Shown: positions 8,326-17,152 of the stretch, one piece after another
Layout: each line of letters starts with the position of its first letter
Numbering within the stretch: the stretch's first letter is position 1
Origin: Rodentolepis nana
Lineage: Eukaryota; Platyhelminthes; Cestoda; Cyclophyllidea; Hymenolepididae
Assembly (NCBI GenBank): GCA_900617975.1
Contig: UZAE01014043.1
Location: forward strand, 1 to 17,152
Direction of reading: 5' to 3'
DNA: 17,152 nt
Made by a program: the position numbers and the translations under genes
Notes under the pieces: generated by a model
Told to the model about the DNA's origin: nothing
Databases searched by the model: none
What the model saw: the letters and a program-made list of their open reading frames with translations, nothing else

Positions 8326-10463
8326 TGGGAAAATCGCTTAAAAATGCCTCCTTGAAGCTGTTTTGAAGAATTCGACACTGTTCCAAGAAAAAAAACGCTT
8401 TCGAGGTAAGGCGTTTAAAATAATGGCCACATTGATATACAACTGGAGATGCGGAAGAGTTAGAGAATGGAAGTTTCTCTTAATTGCAACTATTGAACGC
8501 CCTCCATCTGTCCAAATATTAGCCAGAGTGAATCGCGAAACAGCTCGTAGAACCATGAACTATTCCATTGTAGAGTTCTCATTAAAGCTGAATTCCGTTG
8601 CATAATGGTCAATTTAATTACAATCGAGTAGGTGAATACAAACTCCTAATAGGATTTTTCGGGAGGTGGGGAATTTGATTTATGAAATTTGGAGGTACAT
8701 TCTTTAATCCATTTAAGGATTTCATTTAGGCAATTGGATAAACAAACCTCTACAGTATTTTTAAGAAAAAAACAGGTGTTTTAGAGATAAACATGCTAAA
8801 ATGAGTAAGAAATTCTGAAAGCAATAATCCCACTTGAGAAGAAACAAACGTTTTCAATCGGCAATGACATGTCCAACCTCAGGATGAACGAAATCGAACC
8901 AAGTGCTCTTAATATTGTTGGCGTAATGTCACTCATGAAAGTGGAAGTCAACTCAAGACAATGGAGAATACCAAGACGTACCAGAGCCGTCGGAATTTAG
9001 AGATAAAGATAAGTTCCATTTCCATAGTTTTCTTCCTTCGTATGCCTTCTCAGAATCGCGTGTGCAAAGAAGGCAATCTTGTGTCACAATTATTATTTTA
9101 CTATTTTCTGAAGTTGACTGTCATTTTATCGAATGCTCCAACTGCTGGATATTAACTACATCACTTTGTCAATTAACTTAATTAAGCTTTCAATAAAACT
9201 ATGCCTTCTCAGTCTTTTTTTTCTTTTCCTATAATTTTACTTTTCCGTCAACAGAGTTTACTAAAATATTGGATACTCAAAATAGTTACTCAGTTAGCGA
9301 AGTTCGGATTTAGAGTTTATCTTATTGCAATTCTCTCGATTACAACAACAAAACAAGTTAACGATTCCTTGAGAAGAAGGAACTTATTATAAATTAATAA
9401 TCGTAATAGTAAGATTTATTAAATATATTATGCCGACCCTCGTAATCAATACAAGGCTGTATGTACTCTTCTCTATTTAGTGGACAAATGATTAATTATT
9501 TCGTGTTGAAATTCATTGCGTGTCTTATTCAGGGTTGTCTTTTATTTCAAATGATTCATTCACCCCGGGGGTTTAAGTGGGAGATTTAATTAATTATAAA
9601 TGCAAACTTATTATTAATTAAACTTCAATTCCTGTTCCGACTATTGAGAAAGATTAATTTCCTGTTTCAGCGAATAAAATTACTCAATTTTATTTAATGT
9701 TAACTTAGCAGTTGCGAATCGATTTTTCGATAATATGAACATTTAAAAAAAATAGGATAGGGCTCATTGAATTTTGGTTTATTCATATTCATTCTATTGC
9801 CATTCTACTGCCCACGCATTCAATTAATCAGTTTATCATTATTAGATACTTTAGATCAACAAATGTTGTACAGTTTGCCTTGCTGTAGATAGCAATTAGT
9901 CAATCTAATTAATTAAAGAGCATAAAAATGATTTTTTAGAGTGTTTCAGATCTTTATCAAAACTTTTGCTTTTTGTTTATCACTTCCATTTCAGTACATT
10001 TTCCACATTCAAATTATGAGCAATGATTGGTAAGAGGCAGCACCTAAATGACCTTTGAGAACTAAGTGAGAAGCTTGAGCAAAACGTGTAATTGGCAAAA
10101 AATAGTTTTTAATCTTAATCTTGCTTTAACATATTTGGAAGCTTTCAGAATATTTAATATTTTTTTGGAAAAAGTGAAAGTTAACAGTTGCCTATTGTTG
10201 GGACGAAAATGCTCAGACCTTGAAACCATCACCACATTTAGCCCATCTCTTTTTACCGAAACGTGCTTCTGGATGCACCCAAAGCGGAGGATGTAGAAGG
10301 TCTACGCGTGCCCTGACCTCAGTGTCTGTTTTGGTTCTCGTTGTGCGGTTATCTGGACCATTGTGAACGTAGAGCTTGACCAAATTGGAGTTAATTAATG
10401 TCGACACCTCATTCCATCTATTCATTGCTGTTCTGTTCTGTTCAAAGCTTCCCCCACCTCCTT

Positions 10464-10485
10464 CCCCCCCCCCCCCCCCCCCCCC
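10464..10485 (+). repeat. Poly-C run, 22 bases
   Basis: An uninterrupted C22 within a pyrimidine-rich segment in a calpain intron. Confidence 0.9.
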
Positions 10486-11275
10486 TCCCTACCTCCTACT
10501 ATCTATTTTTCACCTATCTAGGCCCTTTTAAGCTTCCACCGTTGTGAACATGATAGTCCGTCTTACTAATCTCTCCAAACCTGATTATTCACCCATCGTT
10601 TTTAAGTATTTCCTATACTGAGGTAACGAATATCGGGGTAAATAGGAGGGGTAGTAGATTTATAAGCTTTATCCGTTCTGCCTAAGTGATAAAAATTTTA
10701 ACGTACGAAGCATGTTTTTTTAAAAATGCTCCCAACCACACTCACGCGTGTCTCAAAGCAGACTGATGCCACCGACGTGATGAGTTTTGGTGATGTATCA
10801 GGTGAAGGCCATAGACACGTATTGAACATGTTTCAAAGGGCATTAACGCCTTCCGTTGAGAGTCTAGTGCCAATTGAGCTTATTTTTTGAATGGGAACCG
10901 TGATTTAAATTATACCCAACGTCCTCTGAAGAGATATTTATTCAAGGTGTAAGCCAACAATGAAAGGAATGTATGTTTACTCTAAACGTTTCTCATGACC
11001 TGATACCGCTATTATGAATTACTGTTTCTTCTCAAATGAGACAGATTGAATTGCTTTAATTTGCTCATGTTGAACAAGGATTTGGAGCATTAATAACAAC
11101 CGAAATTCCTTTGCGTGAACATTGAAAAATGTCGTAAAACACAAAAAAGAGTCTCAGACATTAATACGATGCCGTTTTTTTAAACTGAAATGACTTTTTG
11201 ATCAAATAAAGGCTAATAATGTATACGAAGAAGAATATCACCTGTTTATCTGTAAACTATGAGCATATAACTTAC

Positions 11276-11657
11276 TCTGTACAATACAAAACCAATGGAG
11301 AGAAGTAGTGGGGCACGATGTCTTAATGGTCTGGAGTCTGCTTGAAGAAGCGCAACCACCAAAGCGGCTAAGCCTTCAGGATCTCCCATATCAGGAGTTG
11401 GAATCCGAACAACATATTGAGGGTTCGCCCAGTGGCTAGCTCGGACAAATGGACGTCCACCAGCAGTCACTCCTCGCACCCACCGGCCGAAGAAACTCGG
11501 CAAAGCCCGGGTGACTTTACTCTCTGATCCTCCTGATGTGTGATTTGTCAGAGAAAGGGTATTGGATCCACTGATAGTGTGCTCATTGCTTGGAGACTCA
11601 ATTACATGGCATATATCGAGGTAGTCGAAATTTGCGAGAAAGTCTTCCATAGACATC
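11276..11657 (-). CDS. Calpain-like protein, beta-sandwich (domain III) exon
   Basis: This exon has 382 bp: one base completing the Trp codon, then 127 codons ending at a codon boundary. Seen: acceptor TTTGCTTTCAG next to 11657 and donor GTAAGT at 11275-11270. Family landmarks in order are M-S-M-E-D-F-L near the start (calpains: W-M-S-x-x-D-F), D-I-C, G-R-W-V-R-G-V-T-A-G-G near residues 57-67, W-A-N-P-Q-Y, then A-L-V-V-A-L-L-Q and finally S-I-G-F-V-L-Y-R. This is the calpain-type beta-sandwich (CBSW/C2-like) domain, which binds calcium or phospholipid and couples it to the protease core in active family members. Between D-I-C and G-R-W-V-R there is a Ser/Thr-rich stretch roughly 20 residues longer than in vertebrate classical calpains. 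The usual strongly acidic loop after N-P-Q is reduced to P-T-P-D-M-G-D-P-E-G. It matches the upstream exon in phase 2 and the downstream exon in phase 0. Confidence 0.96.
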
Positions 11658-12584
11658 CTGAAAGCAAATAGTTGTCATTGTTTGCCTCTTATGGACTGCT
11701 GAATCATACCTCACATGCATCTGTTCTATCCCAACCACAACACACTGGTATCGTTAACAATGAAAACAGGACTCTAAGCACTTCCCAAAAAAATCTCGAC
11801 ATGTGTGCTTCAAGCGAGCTTCCAGGCAATTCACGCAGAACCTTTGTACTCACTCTCCGTGGCTTTACCTCATCATTCACTCAAATCTCATTCTTGCAAT
11901 TCTGGGACGAACAGCAACCTCAAGAAGATCCATTTAGTCTTTTGTTTTGGTTAGAGTGACACTGTCTTCTAAACACAACGCATATTTTAGTTTCTTTTAC
12001 GTCGACTAACTTTTCTGCTTATACTTAGGTTCACTTCACATCAACAATGTCAGGTGTTAAGCGAGAGGGCGTGAGAGCAGTGGTCACCCTAGACGTCAGA
12101 TTTGTCAAAGGTCACGTGATCGATGACTATCAGTGTACAACTACTGATAGAGATGGCAAGTCGCACTGCCTAATTCCAATTATATAGTGGAATAGTGAAA
12201 TGTAAGTTTCATGCAAGAACTGAGCTATCCAAATCAGGTGTTATCAATAGTTGCCATGTCGAGGAAAGTTTACCTCTTAAAAATTTTATTTTCCTTGATT
12301 TCAAATTTGGGGACATGGAATAGTTTGCTTCTGGTGATGCCGTTGTGCTTTAAAGTATCTAATTCACTTCGAGTGTAGAGATTTTGGAAAAATAAAACCA
12401 CGAATCTGCAAGGAGTGAAGTGAATATTTCGCGAAACCCGTCTACATTCCTTGAACGGATGTTGAAAATTCGATTTCATTTTCTTGAGGTCAAAAACACA
12501 TTTTCAGGGTGTTTTGAACCGTCGAAGAAACTCTTCATAGAGACGGAAAAAATTACAAAGAAGTAAATGAGATATGCAGAAATA

Positions 12585-12955
12585 TGTGGGACACTTTATC
12601 GCTTTGTGCGTCATCGTATGCCTGCATGACAGGATTGGGAGGTGCGGCCGTACAACTCTATGTTCAGCGATACGTCATCGCATGCCTGCACGCCAAGATT
12701 GGGAGGTGCCACCGTAAAAACAGTGACCGAGCATGTTTGTTTAACCTAATCAGCCATCCTGATCATGATTAAGTCCCCTACGTGCACACTTGATCCGCAA
12801 TATCCGTACTGAATAAATGTGCTCCGTCCTACACGTCTGTTTCCTTTATAGCTGGGCTATAGCTTAGGTGGTTCTGGGAGTCTAGCTAGATGTTTGAGAA
12901 TCTGCCACGGAGCTTTCTGAGTCAGTCAGGCTTTACCAAGGTAGCAATCCGCTAC
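12585..12955 (+). repeat. Dispersed repeat family B, copy 2, with internal duplication
   Basis: About 371 bp, matching copy 1 across its length. It is longer because a unit of about 64 bp, CGTCATCGTATGCCTGCA through the GGGAGGTGC..CCGTA block, occurs twice (12609-12672 and 12673-12730). No convincing target duplication was seen. The small open frame inside is not conserved with copy 1. Confidence 0.88.
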
Positions 12956-13352
12956 AAATACATTTAATATTTAACAAGGCACCACTCAATTTACCTCATT
13001 CAAAGTATGTTCCCATTTAGTAAGTTCTACAGTTTGGCAAAGCTTACCGATTTATCCTAACCAGTGTAGTCATATAGACGTAGAAATAAGCTCTTAAAGT
13101 TAATCATCACAATAGGTATTAACTGAAGTCATTAAGAACTGAGAATTGGTGAATCAAAAATCCAAAATTTAATAATAAATATAATTATTAGCACAAATAA
13201 AAGAATTATATATTTTGTTTCAATGAATGATCATCTGGCATAAGAAGGGGTTACAATTTTGCCAATTAAGGGAGAAATTGTACGGAGCTTTCACAAATGG
13301 AAACTAGTATGACAAAAAGTGCAGCGAAAATCCTCACTTTACAACATGGCAA

Positions 13353-13401
13353 TATAATAATAATACTAATAATAATATAATAATGATAATAATAATAATT
13401 G
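13353..13401 (+). repeat. AAT-type microsatellite
   Basis: An imperfect array of AAT/ATA triplets (AATATAATAATAATACTAAT and similar) in the calpain intron. Confidence 0.85.
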
Positions 13402-13625
13402 ACACGAGAAAGTCCATAGTGTTAGACTTAATTTATTTTCCAAATCAAGAATTAAATAGCGTAACTTATAATTTAATTGCGTTTAAGAAGAAAAGCTCAA
13501 AATATTTTTTATAAAAAACATGTCAATTTACTTTTAAAATAAATTCATTTTTTTCTAAGTCTACAAATATGTTTCAAAATTTGTATTTCTGAAGATAAGG
13601 TATGCTGAAATTCAAAATGAGTAAT

Positions 13626-13922
13626 TTAATTAGCATAGTGATGATGATGATGGAAGGTTACTAATTGGCATGCAGAAGGAAAAGAAATGAACTCGACCAA
13701 AAACGATTTCAAAGGACGAATATTCTTTTTAGTATTCACTTTTTCCCCAACCGTCGCATTCGACATTTGAGAAACAAAGGAAGTGTGGAATTCTGGTTCT
13801 TGAACTGATGGTGTTTCAAAAATTCCACAGATATCTATTATTAAGCTTTCGGTTACTCGCATTTTAGTCTTGATCCCACGAGCCAACTCTGCCGTCGAAA
13901 AGGCTGTGAGTGTCCATCTCAA
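13626..13922 (-). other. Unassigned open frame in calpain intron
   Basis: Ninety-eight codons on the minus strand, ending after a run of His codons from an ATG-repeat (plus-strand GATGATGATG). An acceptor-like ACTCACAG lies near its start. The residues (for example A-E-L-A-R-G-I-K-T-K-M) match nothing I recognise, and it is not part of the calpain frame. Chance is the default explanation. Confidence 0.12.
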
Positions 13923-14298
13923 AATCCAAGAAAACAGGAAATGACATGAAATTCAATTAAATCTTAGTTGTTACACGCACCTTTGCGCAGGATCCAACCC
14001 AGCTGCTGATGAAAATGAACATCCTGCTCCACTCCCTAGAGTGGAAATTATCAACCACATGACCATCTCCACATCTCCCTAAAACTGAAGAAGGATGATT
14101 CAATAGTGCGCTTTGAAACACTTTATCGAGCTGTGTTGTGCACTGTCTACTACCGTGGTGTAGTATAAGTAGAAGAGTTGTGGAAAGCAATGATGACTGC
14201 AAATGAATTGATCAATAGGGGGGCTAGTGATGTGACCATCCTCCATTCGACACCGGTGCAAATCAACATTTGTAATGGTTTGTTAAAAACAACTCACA

Positions 14299-14493
14299 GA
14301 GTATGTGTATGAACTGCAATTCAGTAGTCATCGAACCACACAAAGACGTTGATGTGATAACTGCGAAGAAGCAAAAGGTAAATCCCAAATCTTTTGCTTC
14401 ATTTTGTGGCTCAAGTGAATTCTGGCCACACCATCCACCACATCTCACATCTAAAGCATGGATAACCACACCGACGAATAGAATTCTCCACAT
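14299..14493 (-). other. Unassigned open frame with signal-peptide-like start
   Basis: On the minus strand a Met is followed by W-R-I-L-F-V-G-V-V-I-H-A-L, a hydrophobic stretch like a signal peptide, then Cys-rich sequence. A GTGAGT donor-like site lies at 14298-14293. It is inside the 4.3-kb calpain intron on the same strand. A good acceptor-like site (TTTGCTTCTTCGCAG) falls inside it. I do not recognise the protein, and joining it to the next open stretch (14192-13982) does not give a continuous frame. It may be a nested gene, an old gene fragment or chance. Confidence 0.15.
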
Positions 14494-14693
14494 TATCTCT
14501 ACACTCTGTACCTATGAAATTTGAAAAGCATTGATTCCACCGTATCCGAATTCTGGAGCCTAATGTTTGCAAAATCGTCCAATAGGAGCAAATGAGCAGA
14601 AATAACAGTAATCTATGGTCATTTTAAAGATCTCATCTTTATCAAACTCTTCAGCAAGCTTCCAGCATGCACATATGCATGCTAGTTTATTTG

Positions 14694-14766
14694 TTTCAAA
14701 TGGCAGGCTTTATGACAGTTATTATGGGGTGCGTTTTCAAATGGCAGGCGTTATGATAGGTATCAT
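14694..14766 (-). mobile_element. Two inverted family A 3' stubs in tandem
   Basis: Two copies of about 40 bp each begin TTTCAAATGGCAGGC on the plus strand (reverse complement of the family A tail) and run to TTATTAT or GGTATCAT, each followed by GGGGTG, the family's 5' start. The unit is therefore a head-to-head junction of an inverted 3' stub with a 5' end, duplicated in tandem; the second 5' start leads into copy A6. Confidence 0.75.
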
Positions 14767-15044
14767 GGGGTGTGCAATAGACTTACCTCCGTGGTGCACC
14801 CTGGGCAATGTATATTAGACTTACCTCCACGTGGTGCATCCTGGGCAACGTATACTTATACGGCGAAAAAGTCTATTAACTGGGATTGACTTCTGGCGCA
14901 GTACTCATCTAACCTTTACTCTGCCTTTTCCCCACCCTCGACTTTCTGTTACTTTGATGTTCCTTCCCCCTGTGAAGTCCGAAATCAGCTAAAGGGCTAA
15001 TGATAACTAACAAAACGCCTGCCATTTGAAATAAATAAATAAAT
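14767..15044 (+). mobile_element. SINE-like family A, copy A6, with 5' tandem duplication
   Basis: This is a family A copy from GGGGTGTGCAATAGAC to the tail AAATAAATAAATAAATG. The 5' block TAGACTTACCTCC...GGGCAA.GTATA occurs twice in a row (14778-14814 and 14816-14854). The segment around CCGGCAGTTGAC is shortened, and much of the middle is deleted. The tail runs straight into an inverted partial copy. Confidence 0.85.
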
Positions 15045-15110
15045 GACAGTTATTATTAGCCCTTTAGCTGACTTTGGGCTTCACAGAGGGGGGGGGGAGG
15101 AACATCAAAC
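15045..15110 (-). mobile_element. Inverted partial family A copy abutting A6
   Basis: On the plus strand it reads ACAGTTATTATTAGCCCTTT, then GCTGACTTTGGGCTTCACAG, a G10 run and GGAACATCAAA, the reverse complement of the family A 3' third without its AT tail. With A6 it forms a tail-to-tail inverted repeat. Confidence 0.8.
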
Positions 15111-15925
15111 ACAGTGTCTGTAGATCTGTTGCAACTGATTAACTTTCAAATTAAACGTCGGGATCCGATTATTGAGTGTCTGAGTTAGGTCAGATCTTCA
15201 GTGTTTGCGAAAATTTACCGGTCAATTCGATTTGAACATGACTTCATGAAGCGTGTGTCTAGTGGATAAGCCAAAAACAATTTGCTGATCACAACAAAGA
15301 TTCTTTGCATGGTACAAGTGGCATGCAAATCTTAACCCAATCATTGACTTTTTCCAAATTGTCCTAATAAGCAAACTGCATAAACTTTCCGCATAAATAT
15401 GGAGATTGGTCTAACTGTGTTAACAAACGTAGAAATTTCAATAGACTACCTTTTGAGGTCATTCTATTCCCTTATTGTTATTATTAAATGAAATCCAGCA
15501 ATTTTTGAAACCAGGTAAACCCGTATTTTAGTCTTTGAAGCACTCCCTCGAACCCTATTCGAGAAGATTAGGAAAAGTTCGAACCGAAATGAATTGAATT
15601 GACATTTCCGTTAATAGCCCAGTCATTGTGTACTTAATTTTGTAGACAGGCATATTTTGTTTTCATGGTGATGATTCGCGGTATTTGAATTTCAAAATTT
15701 TAAATGCCAATTTAGGAAAAAAATATTGTACAACTAGAGTACCAACTAACTTTCTTTCACATCAGCAACTTTAAATTTGGCAGTTTCTTCCCACAATTTA
15801 CTAGTACAAATCTTTCCCCATTGTTGTTGCTTGCAATAATGTCCAGTCTTAATGAGAGATCATTGGCGAATTACTCTCGAACAACTATCGTCAAGCTCTT
15901 GCGGATCACAACTGCGTGCACTTAC

Positions 15926-16188
15926 CAGAATTCTCCCTCCCCTTTGACAAGTCCAACTTTAATTCGGTCTTCAGGTGGTAGTGAAATCCATTCCGATGAT
16001 CCCTCGGACCAAGCTCCGACCCAACCCACTCGAGCCGACGGCCAGAGATTTCGCAGTCGCACCAGACGAACTAGCCTCGAACCCGCCACATCGGTCAGTC
16101 GTAGCTTCCTACAGTCTGTTAAACCAAACGCCTGACCCGGTACGAACCCCTGGGGGAGAACAAAACCACTCGCTGGACTTCCTTTGGT
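15926..16188 (-). CDS. Calpain-like protein, exon with end of protease core (partial gene)
   Basis: This exon encodes 87 codons plus two bases of a Trp codon, covering the second half of the calpain protease core. Seen: a strong acceptor (pyrimidine tract then TTTTAG) just before 16188, with an in-frame stop immediately upstream, and a GTAAGT donor at 15925-15920. Residues 14-25 read GFVPGQAFGLTD, matching the family's G-H-A-Y-S-x-T segment; residues 41-50 read RLVRLRNLWP, matching R-L-R-N-P-W-G; the exon ends G-E-G-E-F-W, matching the family's D-G-E-F-W. Calpains are cytosolic calcium-dependent Cys proteases with a Cys-His-Asn triad. Here the His position is Gln (codon 16134-16132), while the Asn (16050-16048) and following Trp are kept. 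The 263-bp length leaves phase 2, which the next exon completes. It is GC-richer than its flanks. Identity as a calpain is secure; the subfamily is not. Confidence 0.93.
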
Positions 16189-17152
16189 CTAAAAGAAGAG
16201 GAGTGAGGCGACCACTGAAATGTTGTTTTAAAATGGTTCCACTAATAGCGATTCAATCTCAGCGCTCAATCAAGCCTTGTTATCGCTCTTACGTTCACAA
16301 ATTGGGGTGTGTGATAGACTTATCTCCACTTGGTGCACCCTGGGCAACGTATACTCATACGGCAAACAAAGTCTATTAACCGGCAGTTGACTTCTCACTT
16401 CAAACTGTCATGACCCCACTCTATGTCATATTCGACTACTTCCACAGTAGTCACCTCACCTTTTTTCTACCTTTGTGTCTGTCTCTTTTACATCTTTGAA
16501 TCACTTTTTTCCACTTTGATGTTCCTTCCCCTCTGTGAAGCCTGAAGTCAACTAAAGGGCTAATGATAACTATCAAAATGCCTGCCATTTGATATAAATA
16601 AATAAATGCGTTCACAAATTCCAAGCGGTGCTCTTATTTACTACCCTAGACAGGCAAAGCATTTGGCATTTAATTGGGAAATAAATGCCGGGATTAGGTA
16701 ATAATATTTGATGATGGAGTCATTTATTTTTGGAAATTTTACGATCACCATTCCATCTCTGCGCCTTTCGAAAATATCCCTTCTGTGACAATCTTTTTTA
16801 TATTTAAATGCATAAAGTTATCTATTCTAGACGAATTTTGATGAAATAATCAATATCACCCTTAATAACGTCGTGTGTCGATAGTTAGTAGATGGGAAAG
16901 TTTGGGAGTGTCTTAGAGATCAACCCCCCCCCCCCCTCAATTTTGATCTGTTATTCCCAAAGAGACTCATATTTTCAGATCTCGAAAAATATATAGGGTG
17001 CGATTAGGCAGATATTGCCTTGTCAACCCTTTTCAAAAGTGATAAAATGTAGAAATATCTGCAAGTAGCCTCCAATTAAGCTTTGATATCAATTCATTTT
17101 AGTACTTTTTCATTGTCAGTACGCTTTTTCAAGTGCAAATATGAGCTGCATC
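16189..17152 (-). other. Intron upstream of the first visible calpain exon (partial)
   Basis: The protease-core exon at 16188 begins inside the family's domain, so 5' exons must lie further up the minus strand. Nothing resembling the catalytic-Cys segment (calpains: G-D-C-W-L/F) was found here, so it is probably outside the window. The stretch holds SINE-like copy A7, a C13 run at 16924-16936 and otherwise AT-rich sequence with no recognised feature. Confidence 0.6.
16304..16608 (+). mobile_element. SINE-like family A, copy A7: complete, 12-bp target duplication
   Basis: This is the best-preserved copy, 305 bp, from GGGGTGTGTGATAGAC to GATATAAATAAATAAATG. It is flanked by the direct repeat CGTTCACAAATT at 16292-16303 and 16609-16620, which fixes both ends. 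A 12-bp target duplication with a short A-rich repeat tail and no coding capacity indicates LINE-assisted retroposition. No clear tRNA-like head was recognised. Confidence 0.93.

Larger units (their letters stand above)
7678..11275 (-). other. Calpain intron, 3,598 bp
   Basis: It is bounded by GTAAGT and TTCTAG in phase 0. It contains the LINE 3'-end fragment (about 7931-8325) on the opposite strand and a 22-base poly-C run. From 8330 to 10460 and 10490 to 11270 I see only AT-rich sequence with short spurious open frames. Confidence 0.85.
11658..15925 (-). other. Calpain intron, 4,268 bp
   Basis: It is bounded by GTAAGT and CTTTCAG and splits a Trp codon (phase 2). It contains family B copy 2, the rearranged family A cluster near 14.7-15.1 kb, an AAT-type microsatellite and several unassigned open frames at 13.6-14.5 kb. 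The remaining stretches, including 11660-12580 and 15110-15920, show nothing I can name. Confidence 0.85.

Noticed and set aside
8338..8605. Overlapping plus and minus open frames of 72-80 codons after the LINE tail
   Set aside because: Both strands are open, and no motif links them to the LINE or to calpain.
9041..9212. Direct repeat TATGCCTTCTCAG at 9041 and 9200
   Set aside because: Thirteen bases in AT-rich DNA with no element structure between them; probably chance.
11672..11959. 95-codon open frame on the plus strand next to the domain III exon
   Set aside because: No recognisable motif; it lies in a calpain intron, and the minus strand there is also partly open, so chance is likely.
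16431..16437. TTCGACT in family A as a pol III B box
   Set aside because: Only part of the B-box consensus matches, it lies about 128 bp into the element, and no A box is found at the expected distance upstream.

Overview
This is eukaryotic, animal DNA: AT-rich, intron-dominated and full of short retroposons. Its one recognisable gene is the C-terminal half of a calpain, on the minus strand across almost the whole window. Five exons can be placed by protein similarity together with GT-AG splice sites and matching codon phases: 16188-15926, 11657-11276, 7677-7463, 1518-1317 and 801-612, in transcript order. They join into about 417 codons without a stop. The product runs from the end of the protease core through the beta-sandwich domain into a penta-EF-hand domain, breaking off after EF3. 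The 5' exons, including the catalytic-Cys exon, lie beyond position 17152. The 3' exons (EF4-EF5) lie before position 1 or are not recognisable.

The most notable coding feature is that the calpain looks catalytically dead. The His of the usual G-H-A-Y motif is Gln (G-Q-A-F), and the loop after the catalytic Asn reads N-L-W-P instead of N-P-W-G. The first two EF loops also lack key ligands. The reading frame and all visible splice sites are intact, so an expressed non-proteolytic calpain is more likely than a decaying pseudogene.

The introns (4.3, 3.6, 5.9 and 0.5 kb) carry mobile sequence. Family A is a SINE-like element of about 300 bp with an (AAAT)n tail, in seven complete, degraded or rearranged copies. 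One copy (16304-16608) has a clear 12-bp target-site duplication and a second has a 10-bp one. Family B is a different repeat of about 345-370 bp, with copies at 1612 and 12585. A fragment of a non-LTR retrotransposon ORF (7931-8281) ends in the same 3' tail as family A, which suggests that this LINE mobilises the SINE. G-rich tracts, long homopolymers with one undetermined base, and an AAT microsatellite fill other intron parts.

The species cannot be fixed from this sequence. The LINE protein fragment resembles elements I associate with arthropods, and catalytically dead calpains are known in arthropods, but another invertebrate such as a flatworm is not excluded. No tRNA, rRNA, CRISPR or bacterial feature was seen.
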